Assembly: GCA_036345935.2 (NCBI GenBank)
Contig: JADWOT020000009.1
Coordinates: 10,569,899-10,633,898 of the forward strand
DNA length: 64,000 bases
Origin: Taenia hydatigena
Lineage: Eukaryota; Platyhelminthes; Cestoda; Cyclophyllidea; Taeniidae
Direction of reading: 5' to 3'
The notes under the pieces are model-generated. The model was not told where the DNA came from, searched no databases, and saw only the letters and a program-made list of their open reading frames with translations. Both the position numbers and the translations under genes were made by a program. This document shows, in pieces, positions 1-13,345 of this stretch (position 1 is the stretch's first letter; each line of letters begins with the position of its first letter).

Positions 1-967
1 GCGAATCAATCAAGTCACTTTCCAGGCACTCCAAACTCCTCTGATGTGGTAGCGCATCGACATTTCTTAGATCTTGATTTGTCACAAAGAACACTATAGT
101 TATCTTCCCTTCACGATTTGTTGGTCTGCTTTGAATACATCTTTGCCTACGGATAAAAAACAGCCGATTGTCATTGTCTGTGACCAAAGGGAACCCAAGA
201 GGAGAGTGAATTATATACTGTTACTCCATCAGTAATTTTGTACCGTTACATTACCCGTTCACCCCTCTTTTTACATGTTTGTTATCATTCCTTGAAGTTT
301 CTTCCACTCATTTCTAACTGATGCTCGTGGCTGCTGTAGATGCCATTTTTACGATCACTTAACCATGCTCTTTTCGTCAACGTTGCTGATGCTGCTACTC
401 ATCCAACTGACGACGACAAAGAGGATAAATGTGATTTTACACTTGATCTGCCTCTACCGCACGCCCAAACTTTTGTGGTTCAGTTGCAGTCGCTGAATCG
501 CATAATCTTGCGCTTACATTTGTGTTGGTGCGGCACTTAATTCAGCTTTCGCAACTAATAGAATAAACACGAATAGTTCATTTGCACCTGACAACGTTAC
601 AGCTGTCAAAAGACTGCAAGTAGTTTAAAATCAATGCAAATCTGCTTTTAAAACCATGCTTAACAATGACGGGGAATATACTACTGAACTCTGAATGTCA
701 GTAGCAAAAGGGTGGTACGAAAAAATGGTGTTTTCAAGCGTTCTGCCGCCATTAGCTTCGCTTACGCATGGACGAAGGTCGTTAGAAGGGAGCATTTCTG
801 GAGGCGTAGGTAGAGGTTGAATGAAATGACAACGACATTGCAGAGATGTGTTTACACTAAAGTGCGTTCAAAAAAATCAAACAAGTCATCTTTCTTAGCA
901 GCCAATTTCCTCTCTTCCATTGTTCTTTGTACCTTCCTAAACCTGTTTATGAGAGGTTGTCTGGTAG
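1..967. other. No assignable gene; upstream of first recognised FERM exon
   Basis: Only short open frames occur here (for example 340-540 and the 5' part of an open frame starting at 817), and none resembles a known domain. The gene that follows must have upstream exons for the first two FERM lobes. They may lie left of the window or be hidden here in short exons; I could not place them. Confidence 0.4.
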
Positions 968-3900
968 CCTTGCATTTCACCTTCAGATGGGAGGACATAA
1001 AGGACTTGGCCTACTCAAGGAAGACATTTACTATCCAACTTTTAAAGAAAACAAAACCAATTCACTTCGTATTCGTAAGTCCTGCATATCGCATAGGCAT
1101 GTCTTGTCAGGAGATCGATGGAGTCTCTTCTTATCTTGCCTTTGTTTTAGGGTATTGTTTTAGACTATGTAATTAAGGATGAAGCAAAGGTGCATATTTT
1201 TCTTTTCTCCTGTTAGGAGGACACACAGGACGCTCGGTATCTCTGGAATTTCTGCATTCAGATGCACAACAGCTACATTCACTATTGGACACACATTAAG
1301 TTAGTAGAATATGGTACTACTTGCAAGCATGCTTCAAACCAACCCACTCTTTATGGCAACGTTAATTATAACTTCGTGCAGACATTTCCGGCTCATAATT
1401 GCCATTATTTTCAATAGAAATCTCCTTTAACCAGCTAACATTTTGTTTTAAGAACTGGTCCAACAGCCCACGTATCGGAGCCACCGTAAGTCCTCCGTGT
1501 TTAGTAGGTAGAGGCTTTAACTCAAGGTTTCATCAGATGGGAAGTTAATCCCATTAGAATGGGTGTATCACTTTTGTAAACGTCGAAAGTCACTGATACA
1601 CCAGCTCTTTTCAAAGTTCGTGGAGAGGAGTAAAAATAACTGATGAAGTGGCACCCTGCTTCCCTCTGACTGTAAGACGATGCCTTTTTCAGAGATCTGC
1701 TGCGAGGAAATGGCTGTACTCTGCCCACACCAACCTCCTCTGTACGCTAAAATGTTGATGTCGGTTGCATGACATAGGGGAGGGCAAGGGGATGCTTTAG
1801 AGCCTGTTCGCCTGCTTGCATGAAAGGTTGCTTTGGGTGGTTAAGGCGTCAAAGAAGGCGCCTGTTTATTGCTAAATCCATCTGCTGCAATGGGCATTTA
1901 TCAGGCATTTGGTCTATTTTTTTGCATTTTGCCGCCGTCGAAAGGAATGGTCATGGCTTCATTTTCCATTTCTTACTTGCCTTTTTTTACGTTCAGCCAT
2001 CTTGCGACTTTGGAGGCGCCTCACCGCGTACCTTTTCAAGAAAAGGTAAGTCCACTCAATTGGACGTCCACTGATGAAGCCTAATAGTCGGGTGGCAACC
2101 CTTTACCATCTTCTTTCATTAGACTCAGCGGTTGCCACCAATCGAAGTGAAGTGAGTTATAAGGTAAAATTATTATTAATGGCACCACTGGTAATTTAGT
2201 TGCTAACAAACATACCAAATTTAGGTGGGTCAGAAACATCAGGTGTGGTGGTAAACAACTCGAATTCAACTACGACAGTTGGAAGTGTGGCCTCAATGCA
2301 CGCGACAATTGGACAGATCGGCGAAAACTCCTTCACTTCGCTTCAACAATCACATGCCAATCATTTGATTAGCTCCTCACTACCTGTCAGTGGCTCTGCA
2401 GAGGTCGAACACGACGCTTCGAAGCCCCACGAACCGATTGCGCTCTCGGTTGCTTTGTCCTGCAATGCTCAGCAGGAGGACAGCGAGGGTGGCACTCTGG
2501 TAGACACTTTGGACTCCCAGATGCTTGCGAATCGATGTGTCACTTGCCTCCCCGTTACTGGCTGCCTCCGACGCGGTGCTACACCAAAATCCACTGAGCT
2601 CTGCTCCTCCACGGGTCAGGTTCAACCGCTTCAGATGCAGTCCACCGGCCCCACACCACCAAGAAAGAAGCATCATCACCACCACAGGAAGCACCGACTT
2701 CAACCAATCCCACTCTCTGTTGGACAGAGCACCACAAGTGCACAAGAAGTCGCTGCTCGCTACAACATGAGTCTGGCTGAATCCTCATCTGGATCATCCA
2801 GCGAGTCGGAATTTGAGTCGGATGTGTGTTCCACCAGCGCAGAGACCAGTTCTTCGAGCAACTCCTCGCGTAGGGGTGACGACGATGTAGATGCTCAAGA
2901 GCAACAGCACGGATTTCGTCGGCTACTCACTAGTTCTCACACGGGTGTTGGAGCGGCGGTCTCGCTGCGTCCGATCCTTTCTAGTTTTAGTCAGCATCAC
3001 TATCGCCTGCAGCAGAATTGGCGTGAGGAGCCAGTTGGTCCTGGTGACAACCGTCGGAACTCACCAGCAAGGCAGTTTGGTAATAATATTGGAAGCGGAG
3101 ATGGGAAGTCTATTGCAAATGAGGGCCATGGTTGGCTTGCCTCGGCGAAACGGCTCACTAACGCTCTCTCAGAATCCCTTACTCGACGAGCCCTATCCTC
3201 AAACCCTTCAACTGTTAGTAAACCATCGCCTTTGCCAACACCTGAGGTAGGAAAGGGTTAAATTTTATTTCGTCACTGTTTTTGCTTAAGGCTCTAATTG
3301 AGTCCTATCGACTCCTTTTTCAGCTACTTTCTCGAGGACCCAAATCCGTTGGAATAGCCCAGGTCATTCGTCCAGAGCCTCCGTCCGCAAATTCAAATTC
3401 TGCTTCGGTGGAAAGCGGTGGTTTTGATGAGAGTCGCCGGAGACCTTCAAGACCTCCGCTTCCACCAAGTGGAAGTGGAGGAACACCAGCTAGGCACACA
3501 GCAATGGGTTTTAATCCGAACGCCCCTCAACGAGGGGCTTCAGCAGGCCCAACAACGTCAGGGTCCACTCCTTCAAATGTAGCCAGTTCCTCGCCCTCCT
3601 ATCCCTTGCATCACTCACTTTACGAGGGTCCTGCTGAAGGACGGCTGCAGATCCGTCTCCAGCCCCCAAGTCCTCCAAGCAGTCAGGAAGAAGCCTCTTG
3701 GCGTCTGGTTCAACATCCTGGAATTTGGATCAACCAGTTGAACAACCTTAACAATCTTGCAGAACAGCGGCAAAAGACCCAACAGCAGCAGCAAGTCTAC
3801 TTTGAGACTGAAATGATGCCTCCGCCAACCAGCAATGCTCAACAGGCGATGACACCATCGTCAATGACGTCTTCCTCAACATCTACGTCCACTTCCTCGG

Positions 3901-6900
3901 CCGGTGTTGTTGCTGCTGCAGCGGCGGCAGCAGCGACCGCACATTCAAACTCATCTTCGCCTTCCAGTCCCGCGTCGTCAATTGTGGAGGATGAGATGAT
4001 GCTGATAATGATGCGAGGTGATAAGGAGGATGATTCGTCCTCAACAATGTCCTATTCAGCGTGTGGGGGAAGTAGGGCGATGGGCAAGACAGCAGCTGTT
4101 GTCACCCCCATACAGAAGCAAGCGCCTCCGCAACAGCATCGGCAGAGATCGCTGTCGAGTAGTGGGGGACCGTTACATCTACTCACCAACTCCGACATCC
4201 ACCAACTGTTAAATTTGACGAAAATGAGGGTACGTCTCGATTTTGGTGATTTTGCGCTTTGCAGACGTCCTTTAACTTGGCTTACTAATGAATTGTTTGT
4301 TTGGTTGGTTGGTCGAACAATGCTACGAATACCTCATCCACTTTATTCCCATCATCGGCCTTAATCGTGCAAAACTGGTTACGGATTATCCCTCTGTGAA
4401 TTTGAGAACAAGCTTAGATCGTCTTTTACTTTTAGGAGACGGCTTTGGTGCATCGCCTGCTGGCGGAGTACCGTCAGACTCTGCTACTGCAGCAGTCACT
4501 CCACACCAACAGCATGAGCACACCCAATCTGGCGGCAAGTCAAGAGCTTCACACCACCGCTGCTGCTGCCGCTGGCTCTAACGGCTTCAGCAATGGCAAC
4601 TATACACCCGCTGTGGCCACTGCAACTGATACAGCTCCGCAATCCTTTGAGGAGGGGTGCTGTCTACAACGCACGAATGCACAGAGACGCATCGAATCGC
4701 ATGGACTCTCTGGCTCCTCTCATGAGTGCGTTCATCCATTCTGACACCTTAACACTTCGTGTGAGAGCTATTTTGGCCTTTATCCATTCAGACGCACGTA
4801 TCCGTTCTAGTTTATGGTCATGTTAACTAAAATTCGCAATGGATGCTAGTAGCATCCATGGCTTTGGAGAATCATGATCCCCTATTTAAATGGTTTGTGA
4901 CTGATCAGAAATTCACTTTTGAACTAGTTATGCGCGTAAATAACTCCATGACTCTTTAGTAATTACTGTGGCTACCGGGGCAGTAAAGGATCACGGTGTG
5001 CGCATCACAACGTCCGCGGTCACCAAATTTCCGAATCCTCGGATTACGTCAATGCCTGCGCCTTCCAGTGCCATCACGGATGCCTCTCTGGAGCTAACCA
5101 TATGGTGGGTCTTGGGTCTTTAGCCTCGTCGACGCCTTCCCTGCCCATTTAAGACATTCTTTTTTCCATTTTACAGCAAACAAGCGTTCACAGCACCACG
5201 GACAATGACTCCAACGCCACCTTTAGGGTTCTTTCTGAAGCTGATGGTGGAAGAAACCACTACTCAAACAGTCGTCATCACCATCACAGTCGGAATCACC
5301 AAAATCATGAACAGCAAAGCTACCACAGGCATCATCATGAGGACTCTTGCACCAATAACAGTGATGTCTTGACCTCCTCCAACTGCTCCCAGCAGGGTTG
5401 GAGCACGGTGGCGAAATCAAACTCGTTTCACCATCAGCCTAAGCGATTTGGCGGCGGAAGATCACAGCACACTCACGAGATGTGCAAGTCGGCTACTCCA
5501 GGTTGGTTAGGCGTTAATGTGCCTTTTCAGTTACGGTTATCGGTGCTTCAAGTTCCCCATACATTCACTTTTCTTTCAGGCATACTGGCTGATTCTTGGT
5601 TAGAAAGAGCTTATACCCAACTTACCCCAGCACTTATTCAAGTTCAAAGCTTAGTTTAACATTTTATCGATGGACAATGTTATTTGGTGAATTTGGACTA
5701 AGATGTTTAGTTTTTGTCAACCTCAAGTTATAAATACTGATTGTAACAACTGAGTAAACAGTCTATGGAAAGGAAGCAACTACAGGTTTTGTCCTTCCTA
5801 CTAGATAACTTTCGTCGTCAGAATCACTGTGGCAATCCAATGAAGGACGATCTTGCTGACACGATTGTCGGCTCGACTCAGCAGACCTTGGGAGGCATGT
5901 TTGGGTCAGCGGAGCACTGTGTTGGCAGTGACTTTAGCAACAATAGCGCCAACCTTCCTCAACAGCCGGCCGGATTTGCTCGCAGCAAGACCTTCGCGCA
6001 CACACCTCCCTCGCACACTGCCACACGGGTTGCCTTTGTCCACGCATTCGACAAAAGTGGTGCTGGTGGTGGAAGTGGTCATCTCCATGTGGGAGAGTAC
6101 GAAAATCTTGAGGTGCTAACTCAAAATTGATTTGGTTTAGGGCATTAATTTGATCTGAGACATCTTAGCACCTCTTATTTGTAGGCTGATTCATCGCTTC
6201 TCTGCTCAGTGAACCGCAAATCAACTACGGACATCTCTGTCAAGTCGTCTAGCTCCGATATCTCATTCGAGGATTATAAGTTTAATCAGCGTTTGCAGCG
6301 GCGAAACCGCATGCCAAAACTCGCCAACACGCAGTGTGGAGGTCGACACGATCACCACCAGCACTGTCCACATCAAGGTCATCGCAACTGCCATTTTGGA
6401 CGTCCACTGGTCGCCTCATCGTCGACTTCGAAACGATCCACTCTTCCAAGTATTTCGTGCGATGGTAGTGGTGGACACATTCAACTCTGCTGGGAGCACC
6501 TTCGTGCCTTGGAGCAATTAGGAGCGTCTAAGGGAGTTCACATTGACACGCCTGTAATTCAACGCAGGAAGCAGAAGAAGAGAATGAGGAAACAGAAAGA
6601 GCCCTGTTGCAGTTACTGCTCTGTTCCACCTGCACATCGCCATGCGGAAAAGGCGAGATCGTTTGATCCATATCAACAGAAATACCCATTGTGTCACAGG
6701 TGTTCGATCAGTCCAGTTTTCAGTGTGGAGGCAATAGAGTCGCAGTGTGATTTGTGTCGAAGGCAAAAAAGATGGCAAGTTGATTTTGGACGACCTAGAT
6801 GTGGGTGCGACGATATCAGAGGATCTGGAGACAACGATGGTGCTTCAGATGAAGCAGAGGAAGAAGAGGACGATGATGAGGAGGAATTTTCATCCTGTCG

Positions 6901-7951
6901 AGCTGCCAGTGATTCCTCCCTGGCTTCCTCCGCTCTTCCAGGAGTCAGAGACACTGCCTCTATTATGGTCTCCTCCTACGAGTTTGAGTGCCAACAACAA
7001 CAATCACACAACGCTACATCATCTTTTGATAGTATCAGTGGTGGTGCAACACCTCGCCGATGCAAAAATAAACCTCCCACTCCGAAGTTTGGCGAGGATA
7101 GACGCGGTTCCTCAAGCTGGCTGCAATCCCACATCAATTTCTATGAGGACAGGTGCAGTGCATCGGCCAAAACTGGTAGAGCTGCACAGGTTCGTTGATC
7201 AATTTGAAGTTGGTTGGATTGAATATTCAACCTTTTCTAGGCAAGTGTCTGGTACACTTTAGATTCCCACTTCTCGAAAGACGTCCGTCTCCCCACCAAC
7301 AGCAGAAAGAGTGCCACAGAGACTGGAGCGACCTAAAACTCTCCTCTCCTCATCAGCTTCATTCCAGATGGAGGATCATCACCGGCACCAGCCGGATACA
7401 CCCTCGCTGCGCTACGCAAATCGACCGATCGGCATTGCAAGCAGCAGAGGCGGCACTCCTGTACGAAGAACGGGTGGAGCTGGGGCATATTCCCGAACTC
7501 CCACACCTGCCCGATCTATAGGACCGCAGCAGATTAGTGGTGCGGCCCCCGACAGAGGTGGTGGTGGAGGGGGATTGCTCTTCACTGCCTCCATGACCTT
7601 TACACCCTCCGGCGTCTCCACAGTGTCTCCCGGGCCTTCGAATTCCACCGCTATGGCGGGAACCAATGAACCGGAGAGAGGTCTAACCGGAAGAACTAGT
7701 CAACACCAGCAGCAGCAAATGCAACAGCAGAATGAATTTCAGAGTTGCCTCACTAACAAGTCGCTCTTATCAATCTCGCAACGGGATAAAGGGGTGAGCT
7801 CATTTGTGAATATTCTCTTTTCTCCTCTTCGACGTTAGCTAGACGATTTGCTTAGCTGTTATCCTTTCTTTGGTTGTAGGAGAGGTCATGTCTCTTTCCC
7901 AAAAAAGCTCAAACACCGACAGAAAAACGGACCACCAACGCGATGCCATAG
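968..7951 (+). CDS. FERM-domain protein with long disordered tail, 5' part missing
   Basis: FERM proteins link membranes to the cortical cytoskeleton. Two exons (about 968-1074 and from 1217) join in phase and encode the PH-like third lobe: FRWEDIKDLAYSRKTFTIQL followed by EDTQDARYLWNFC. The pattern resembles the PTPN14/PTPN21 (Pez) FERM F3 lobe. Further exons inferred from splice sites and phase lie near 1997-2045, 2225-3246, 3324-4228, from 4436, 4983-5103, 5177-5501, 5786-6112, 6185-7189, 7263-7793 and 7880-7951. They encode a Ser/Gln/Pro-rich tail with His runs and an acidic run. The exon at 6185 has several Cys pairs (CCSYC, CHRC, CDLC). The stop at 7949-7951 is followed by AATAAA at 8021. 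No tyrosine phosphatase domain is seen. The start is not identified, joins near 1.3-2.0, 4.7 and 5.6 kb are unresolved, and subfamily is uncertain. Confidence 0.6.
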
Positions 7952-8020
7952 CACTCTTACTCCATTCGGACTTTTGCTGCCTCTCTACTTATTTCAAATG
8001 ACCTCCTCCCTATCATCAGC

Positions 8021-8026
8021 AATAAA
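8021..8026 (+). terminator. Polyadenylation signal of the FERM gene
   Basis: A canonical AATAAA lies 70 bases after the predicted stop codon of the + strand FERM gene. No other long open frame follows before the convergent gene. Confidence 0.5.
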
Positions 8027-9212
8027 ATATCATCCTTCTTTAGTGTCTTTTGTCAGGTGGAAGCCCCATTTGGTCTCATTTCTCCATCCACCAGAGCAAA
8101 TCGCGAGTTGGAATGGGATTCTAAAAGCTATCGGATTTAACCAAAAGTTCATCTCAATTCATTTAAATGTGATTATCTTCAGCTAAAGCCTACTTTTGTT
8201 TGGGGTTTTCGAATCGAAGGAGGCATGGCTCCAAGTTAGAAAAGCGAATACCTCCAAATCTGTCTAAGATGGCATACGAACCTCAGGTCTGAATGTTTTG
8301 GATCAAGAGACAAAGTGAGATTTCGCTTCACTTGGGTAGAGGTAGAGCTATGCGGTCCTTTGTGGGTATGACTGAGACCCTCTATCAATAGACCGGATTC
8401 CAAGCCTCTGGATGATAAGTGTTTGTGGAAACGATGAATCCAAATTGAACATCAAGGAGCATCACGAGCTTCTTCTCCAAATAGGCAGCGTTCCCATTCA
8501 TCCATTCTAATAAATGCAACAATTCAATTGTGATGGGTGGGAGACAACAATGGCAAAGTTGGTTGACTATGAATGAATACTAACGACGCATCTCGCAACA
8601 TGATGCTGGATCTGTGGATGCATCAAAGTTGTCCAAACCTAGGAAACCAAAGGATACCACAGACAGAAATATTTTCAACCCGAGCGGCGATTATGCACGG
8701 ATTTAATCACATTTGTACAGGCAGAAAATAATGCCAATTACAACGCCCATAACGGAGACGCCTTTTCCACCATCAACAGCATTCAAACAACAACTTCAAA
8801 CAGAAACCCTGAAGTTACCATAAATTCACCAACCCACCTCAGTTTGTCATTTAGCCGTGTCTACGAGCTATAGGCAAAGCCAAACCATTTGCGTTTTTTG
8901 CCGGGCATCCGATTACGGCTGATAGTGAACGGCGTCTAAAAAACCACTGAAATAGCATCAGTGAAAAATCAACAGTGTAACATCTCTCGTGCCTCGAGTA
9001 TAATCTCCTGACCCCATGGAAAATAAATATTGGTGATCAATGTCAAAATATGAGCCCGATTCAATAACGAAGCAGATATCTATGCATATATTCATAATGT
9101 ATACTATGTACAAGGCATTGCCACCACAAGGAGACAGACACATGTGCACGGAGATAAAAAGCCCGCTCCACATCACAAAAATTGCAGACAAGCAGAAAGG
9201 TGGAAAGGGGAG
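8027..9212. other. Convergent intergenic region
   Basis: This separates the 3' ends of the + strand FERM gene and the - strand BEN-domain gene. I see no supported exon, RNA gene or repeat in it. Confidence 0.5.
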
Positions 9213-12095
9213 TCAAGAGGTTGGCGGGAAAGTGATGTTAGAGAGAGGTGGGACGGAGCTGTGCAGTGGCACGAAGGAGACCGCCGTGTGGGAGGTGTCA
9301 AGATCGAGGCAGAGAGGTTTGGTGTCCTCTGCCTCAGCCTCCCCCTTCACGTTAACAACGGTAGAGGCAGCAGCAGCTCCCTCCACCGCCAGCGCATCCT
9401 CCCCATACTTGCGTATAAGACGACGCAGGTCCTTGCACTTCTGCGCCATCCTTGCTCGCACCTTCACTGGATTCACTCCGAAGCGCCGGTTGATCTTTGC
9501 TTTAGGGAAAGAGCGAGAGAAGAAATGAGCTGGTTAAATGATCGGATAAGATTTAGTGCTGAGTTCACCTATCTGTATTCGCTTAAATCAAGTAGTATAG
9601 GTCAAGACATGTGAAAAAAGAATTGCATTTACAAATTCATTTTGAATACAGCTGGTAGATTCAAAACATGCCCTATGAATAGATCAGAACGATTGAAAAC
9701 TGTCCAGTTGCCTTGTGCATTGGTTCTAAACCCATGTTACTTTATTATCACGAGTAGAATGTTCGAGAAATCATAAGCAGCTAATCGAGTTGAGGTTTTC
9801 AAGCATTCCCAAAGCGAGTGTAAAGGGATTATTGCAAATGGTAAATAGCTGCAACGCCAGCCAAGATTTGGCTTCAAGCAATCACAAAGAAGACGTGGTT
9901 CCATGTGCTTCACAGCCTTATTTCCTCATTTTAGCTAGTAAGTATTGTGATATTTAACAAACTGATGTCAAGATTTTATCACAATAAGTTAATCATTCAA
10001 ATGCTCCCACAGTAGTAGGAGCCCTAACTCCCCGAATGCTATGATCGAAAGCATTTCAAAATGGAAATAGCCAGGTTGGAAGGGATTATATCCTTCGCGT
10101 GTCACAAGTCAAATATCATCGCTACTGAACATTATCACCAATGACAACCAGTACAACCTTGGCGGTCCCTCAGGGGAGGGCGGGTAGTTTATTTCAATGG
10201 CAGGCACATTTCCCAACCAGTGGCTTTTCCTTCTGAACAGCACGACACCACTTAGCACATTTATCACAATCGAACTCGGTAGTTAGAGAATCCCTGCCTT
10301 AAGACTGATAACGTAACTTCATACCACCATGAGCTGTAGTTAGTCAATGCAGCGAATGTGGAAGTACGGGGGGAATTTTCACTGAGGACTTACTGACAAT
10401 GTAGTGAACGAGACGAGTAGGAAGAGGATCTCTGGCCTCACCACCTACGGGTGACTGACGACCATAAACGGTAGAGTGGGCCATTTGCCACCGTGTGAAG
10501 AGGCAAGACATGAGAGCGCAAGTAGCCCGAGTCCAGCCCTTGGACTCAAGAAAGATCTGCCAGAAGCGCTCACGTCGCTCCGTCATAGAGGAGAGGATCT
10601 GCTCCTCAATCTGTTGGATCACATCTTCGGACAACAAACTTGTCGTCTCAGTACGAGTCCGCGTGCGCCGAGGTCGAGCTCCCGCCGAGGGAAGGCAATC
10701 CTCCCCTTCTTCTTCGCCGTCTTCTTCAAGTGAACTCAACGGAGGCAGAGGCGTCAGCTTCATCGTATCCGGCGTATCGATGGCTGGTGGTTCACATGAT
10801 TTTGTGGAGAAATCGAGAATTGGTAAGGTGGATGCTTCAGTTTTTGTCATATTAATGAGCATTAGTAATCTCATTCACCTCGAAACCGTCTATAAAAGAA
10901 GTGTTTTTAATATCTGCGTGAAAAACTAAGCTATAACCACCATCCGGAGATGAAACACTTCTTCACTTTGCGAAAAGTTAAGAATAAGTCAAACAGCCAG
11001 TTTACAACATCAAAAATGGCAAAAAGGTAGAAAAGGGAATAAAGTGTAGGAAAGGGCCTCATAAAACTGTAATAGACCGTTTTAGTAGGTAGTTTTGCTC
11101 TTATTTAAATCCTGCCACAAATAAATACAATTACAATATAAAAAATCGTACGCTTTAGAATCTCATTCAGCTCTTAACACTTGATAATGGATGGGGATGA
11201 GAGAACCAGACCTCGGGAAAAGTGATCCAAAGACCACATTGAGCCCAATTTAAGAATCGCAACAAATGATAGCATTGCTTCTTGACGACCTTAAGCAGAG
11301 GGATAAACATAGAGTGATTGAGATCTCCCGAGAAATCGAAAGTCTCTATGGCTTACCTGCATTTTGAGGGGCTGTGAGTGGCAACTGGGCAAGAACGGGC
11401 GATGGGGCTTCGGCTGTTGGTAGAACAGATGCTGAATCTGGCGAGAAAAATGATTTTGGCGCAAATTAAACGAGTAACGACTGAGCTATCCTCAATCAGC
11501 ATAATTTCTCACTAATTTATGTCTAGCTTCAGATGCAACACGACCTCATAAGTAAACGTGGAATGTTATTAAATCGAATAGCTTTGTAGGTATCGAATAT
11601 CACTACAAGTCATCCTAAGAAGACGGGCACGGGACTTGTAAATGGGGCACAGCAACTTACGGAGAAATGTGTTTAACAATTTTAACACGGCGGAGGACTC
11701 AGGAGGCAGAGAGGTGGGTGGCGGTGCCAAAGTGGAGGGGAGGGGCAACAATCCAACTGAGGGGACTACAGCGTCGCCCCCTTCCGATGCCGTCGCAGAG
11801 GCCTCTTCCTCATTCTTCACACTCATTTGACAGTCATCCATTGCATCCTTGCCCCCTTCCCCGGACATCTGAAAATGAACTGGAGAGGTGTCAGCTTGGC
11901 TCTTATCCCGTCTCAATGCTCACGGCGTTGAAAAGTTTGACTCACCGCTGATCGAATGGTGCCACGGATGAGCTCCGGTAATCTGTCCTGCAACATACAG
12001 TTGCGCTGCTCCAAGACTGTCACCTGGGAGCGCAGTTGACTTAGCTGACCTGACATTTGTCGAATAATCGACACCAAGGATTCCCTTGGCAGGTC
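9213..12095 (-). CDS. BEN-domain protein with upstream coiled coil (BANP/BEND-like), N-terminus incomplete
   Basis: BEN domains bind DNA and usually act in transcriptional repression or chromatin organisation. Five - strand exons join in phase: about 12095-11946, 11868-11661, 11437-11357, 10783-10394 and 9499-9213. The first encodes a coiled coil (SIIRQMSGQLSQLRSQVTVL). The next two are acidic, then Pro/Ala-rich. The last two together give a BEN-like helix pattern: CALMSCLFTRWQMAHSTVYG, then DPLPTRLVHYIVTKINRRFG, then KVRARMAQKCKDLRRLIRK. This matches the layout of BANP/BEND BEN domains (LLxxLF...S..G, LDP...I...V...F, R..I..KC.D.RR). The coiled coil upstream of BEN also recalls BANP. A run of Arg/Thr and a Glu-rich stretch precede the domain. 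The stop is near 9213. The start codon is unknown; exons further upstream (right) are expected. The family call is by motif memory, not a search. Confidence 0.55.
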
Positions 12096-12240
12096 CTACA
12101 ATGTCAATGTTGGATTTGACACGTGAGTTCAACCTCGCACAAAAAAGTTGCCTCATCTCCCGGAGTTAGGAAGGGCCTCCATGACCCAACCACGAATATT
12201 TCAGGGACAATGAATGACTCATCGCCAACCCGCGTGGTCT

Positions 12241-12356
12241 TAAGATTGTGTGCGTGTGTGTGTGTGTTTGGGTGCGTGCGCACGTGTGTTTGCGCGCCTG
12301 TCACCCCAACACACGCACACCCATTTCCGAAGGAGTGTATATGCATGTGTGTGTGT
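12241..12356. repeat. GT-rich and AC-rich simple repeat pair
   Basis: Alternating GT/GC tract (from about 12249) followed within 60 bases by an AC-rich tract and another GT run. It lies just upstream of the coiled-coil exon of the BEN gene. Alternating purine-pyrimidine sequence of this kind can adopt Z-DNA or hairpin structure. Confidence 0.7.
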
Positions 12357-13102
12357 TTCTAACAGGAGAAAAAAACATTCAACCATTGGTAAACCGTATG
12401 TTTAAAAAAGGAGGATAGAAACACATGCAGCTCTGCTTCACACAACAGCCATAACTCCCAGTAAAAACGAATTATCGTGCATATTGTTAAGGCCCTAAGG
12501 TGGCAAAAAAGTCACCATTGTTGAGTCTTGAAGGCTAGACTTGGAAGACGTGGCAGAGGCGAACATTCTAGACACAATAATGGTGTGATTTATCAGCAAG
12601 AAGTCACACGCATTAGGATAAGGTGTATTCTAGATTTGAGTATGCACAATGACCCCGCATCTAATTCTCCCACGCAGCAGTAGACAAAAGCACACATTGG
12701 ACATTACAAACTGAAACAAAGTCTCATAAGAGTATCGGTGTAGCGCTACCACCTATATTTAGCTTAGGAAAACATAACCTCTCCGATACTATAGAAAAAT
12801 CGCTATTTAATAGACTTATTGCACACAATGGGATAAAATTAGATATTTGAAATAGACAGAGTGAATTTTAAAAGCATACCTACAAAACGGACGCAAGAAA
12901 ACTGTCTCAGAGGACAGATAACTTCCATAAAAAATCATCTGGATGATTTTGCTAGATTTAAGGCCTAGGAATAAAACAGGTCGCTGATTGAATAAACTTT
13001 CAACAAAAATCATACAGGCAGTTGCAATAATAGACTGGTGGCATACGAACGAACACATGGAGCGAACAGGGATGTGGTATTAACTGCGCTGGCAGAAACA
13101 TC

Positions 13103-13345
13103 ACACACACACACGTACATACATACATACACACACTGATGTGGGTCGATAACGGTGTGTATGTGTGTGTGTGCCTGCGCATGTGTTTGCATTCGTGCTG
13201 CGTATGTCTCTGTGTGTGTGCGTGTGTATGTGTGTATCGGTTCTAAGGGTGCGAAGACGATAGTGTGCACGACTGAAAGCAGGTGTGTATGTGCATGTGT
13301 GTATGAAGGGGACTGTGGGTAGATGTGAAAGTGTGTTTGAATGTG
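13103..13345. repeat. Inverted AC/GT microsatellite cluster
   Basis: An (AC)n/ACAT tract at about 13103-13135 is followed by several (GT)n tracts up to about 13345. The AC and GT arms are complementary, so the region can fold as a long imperfect hairpin. Small open frames across it (Thr/His- or Val/Cys-rich) are artefacts of the repeat. Confidence 0.75.
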
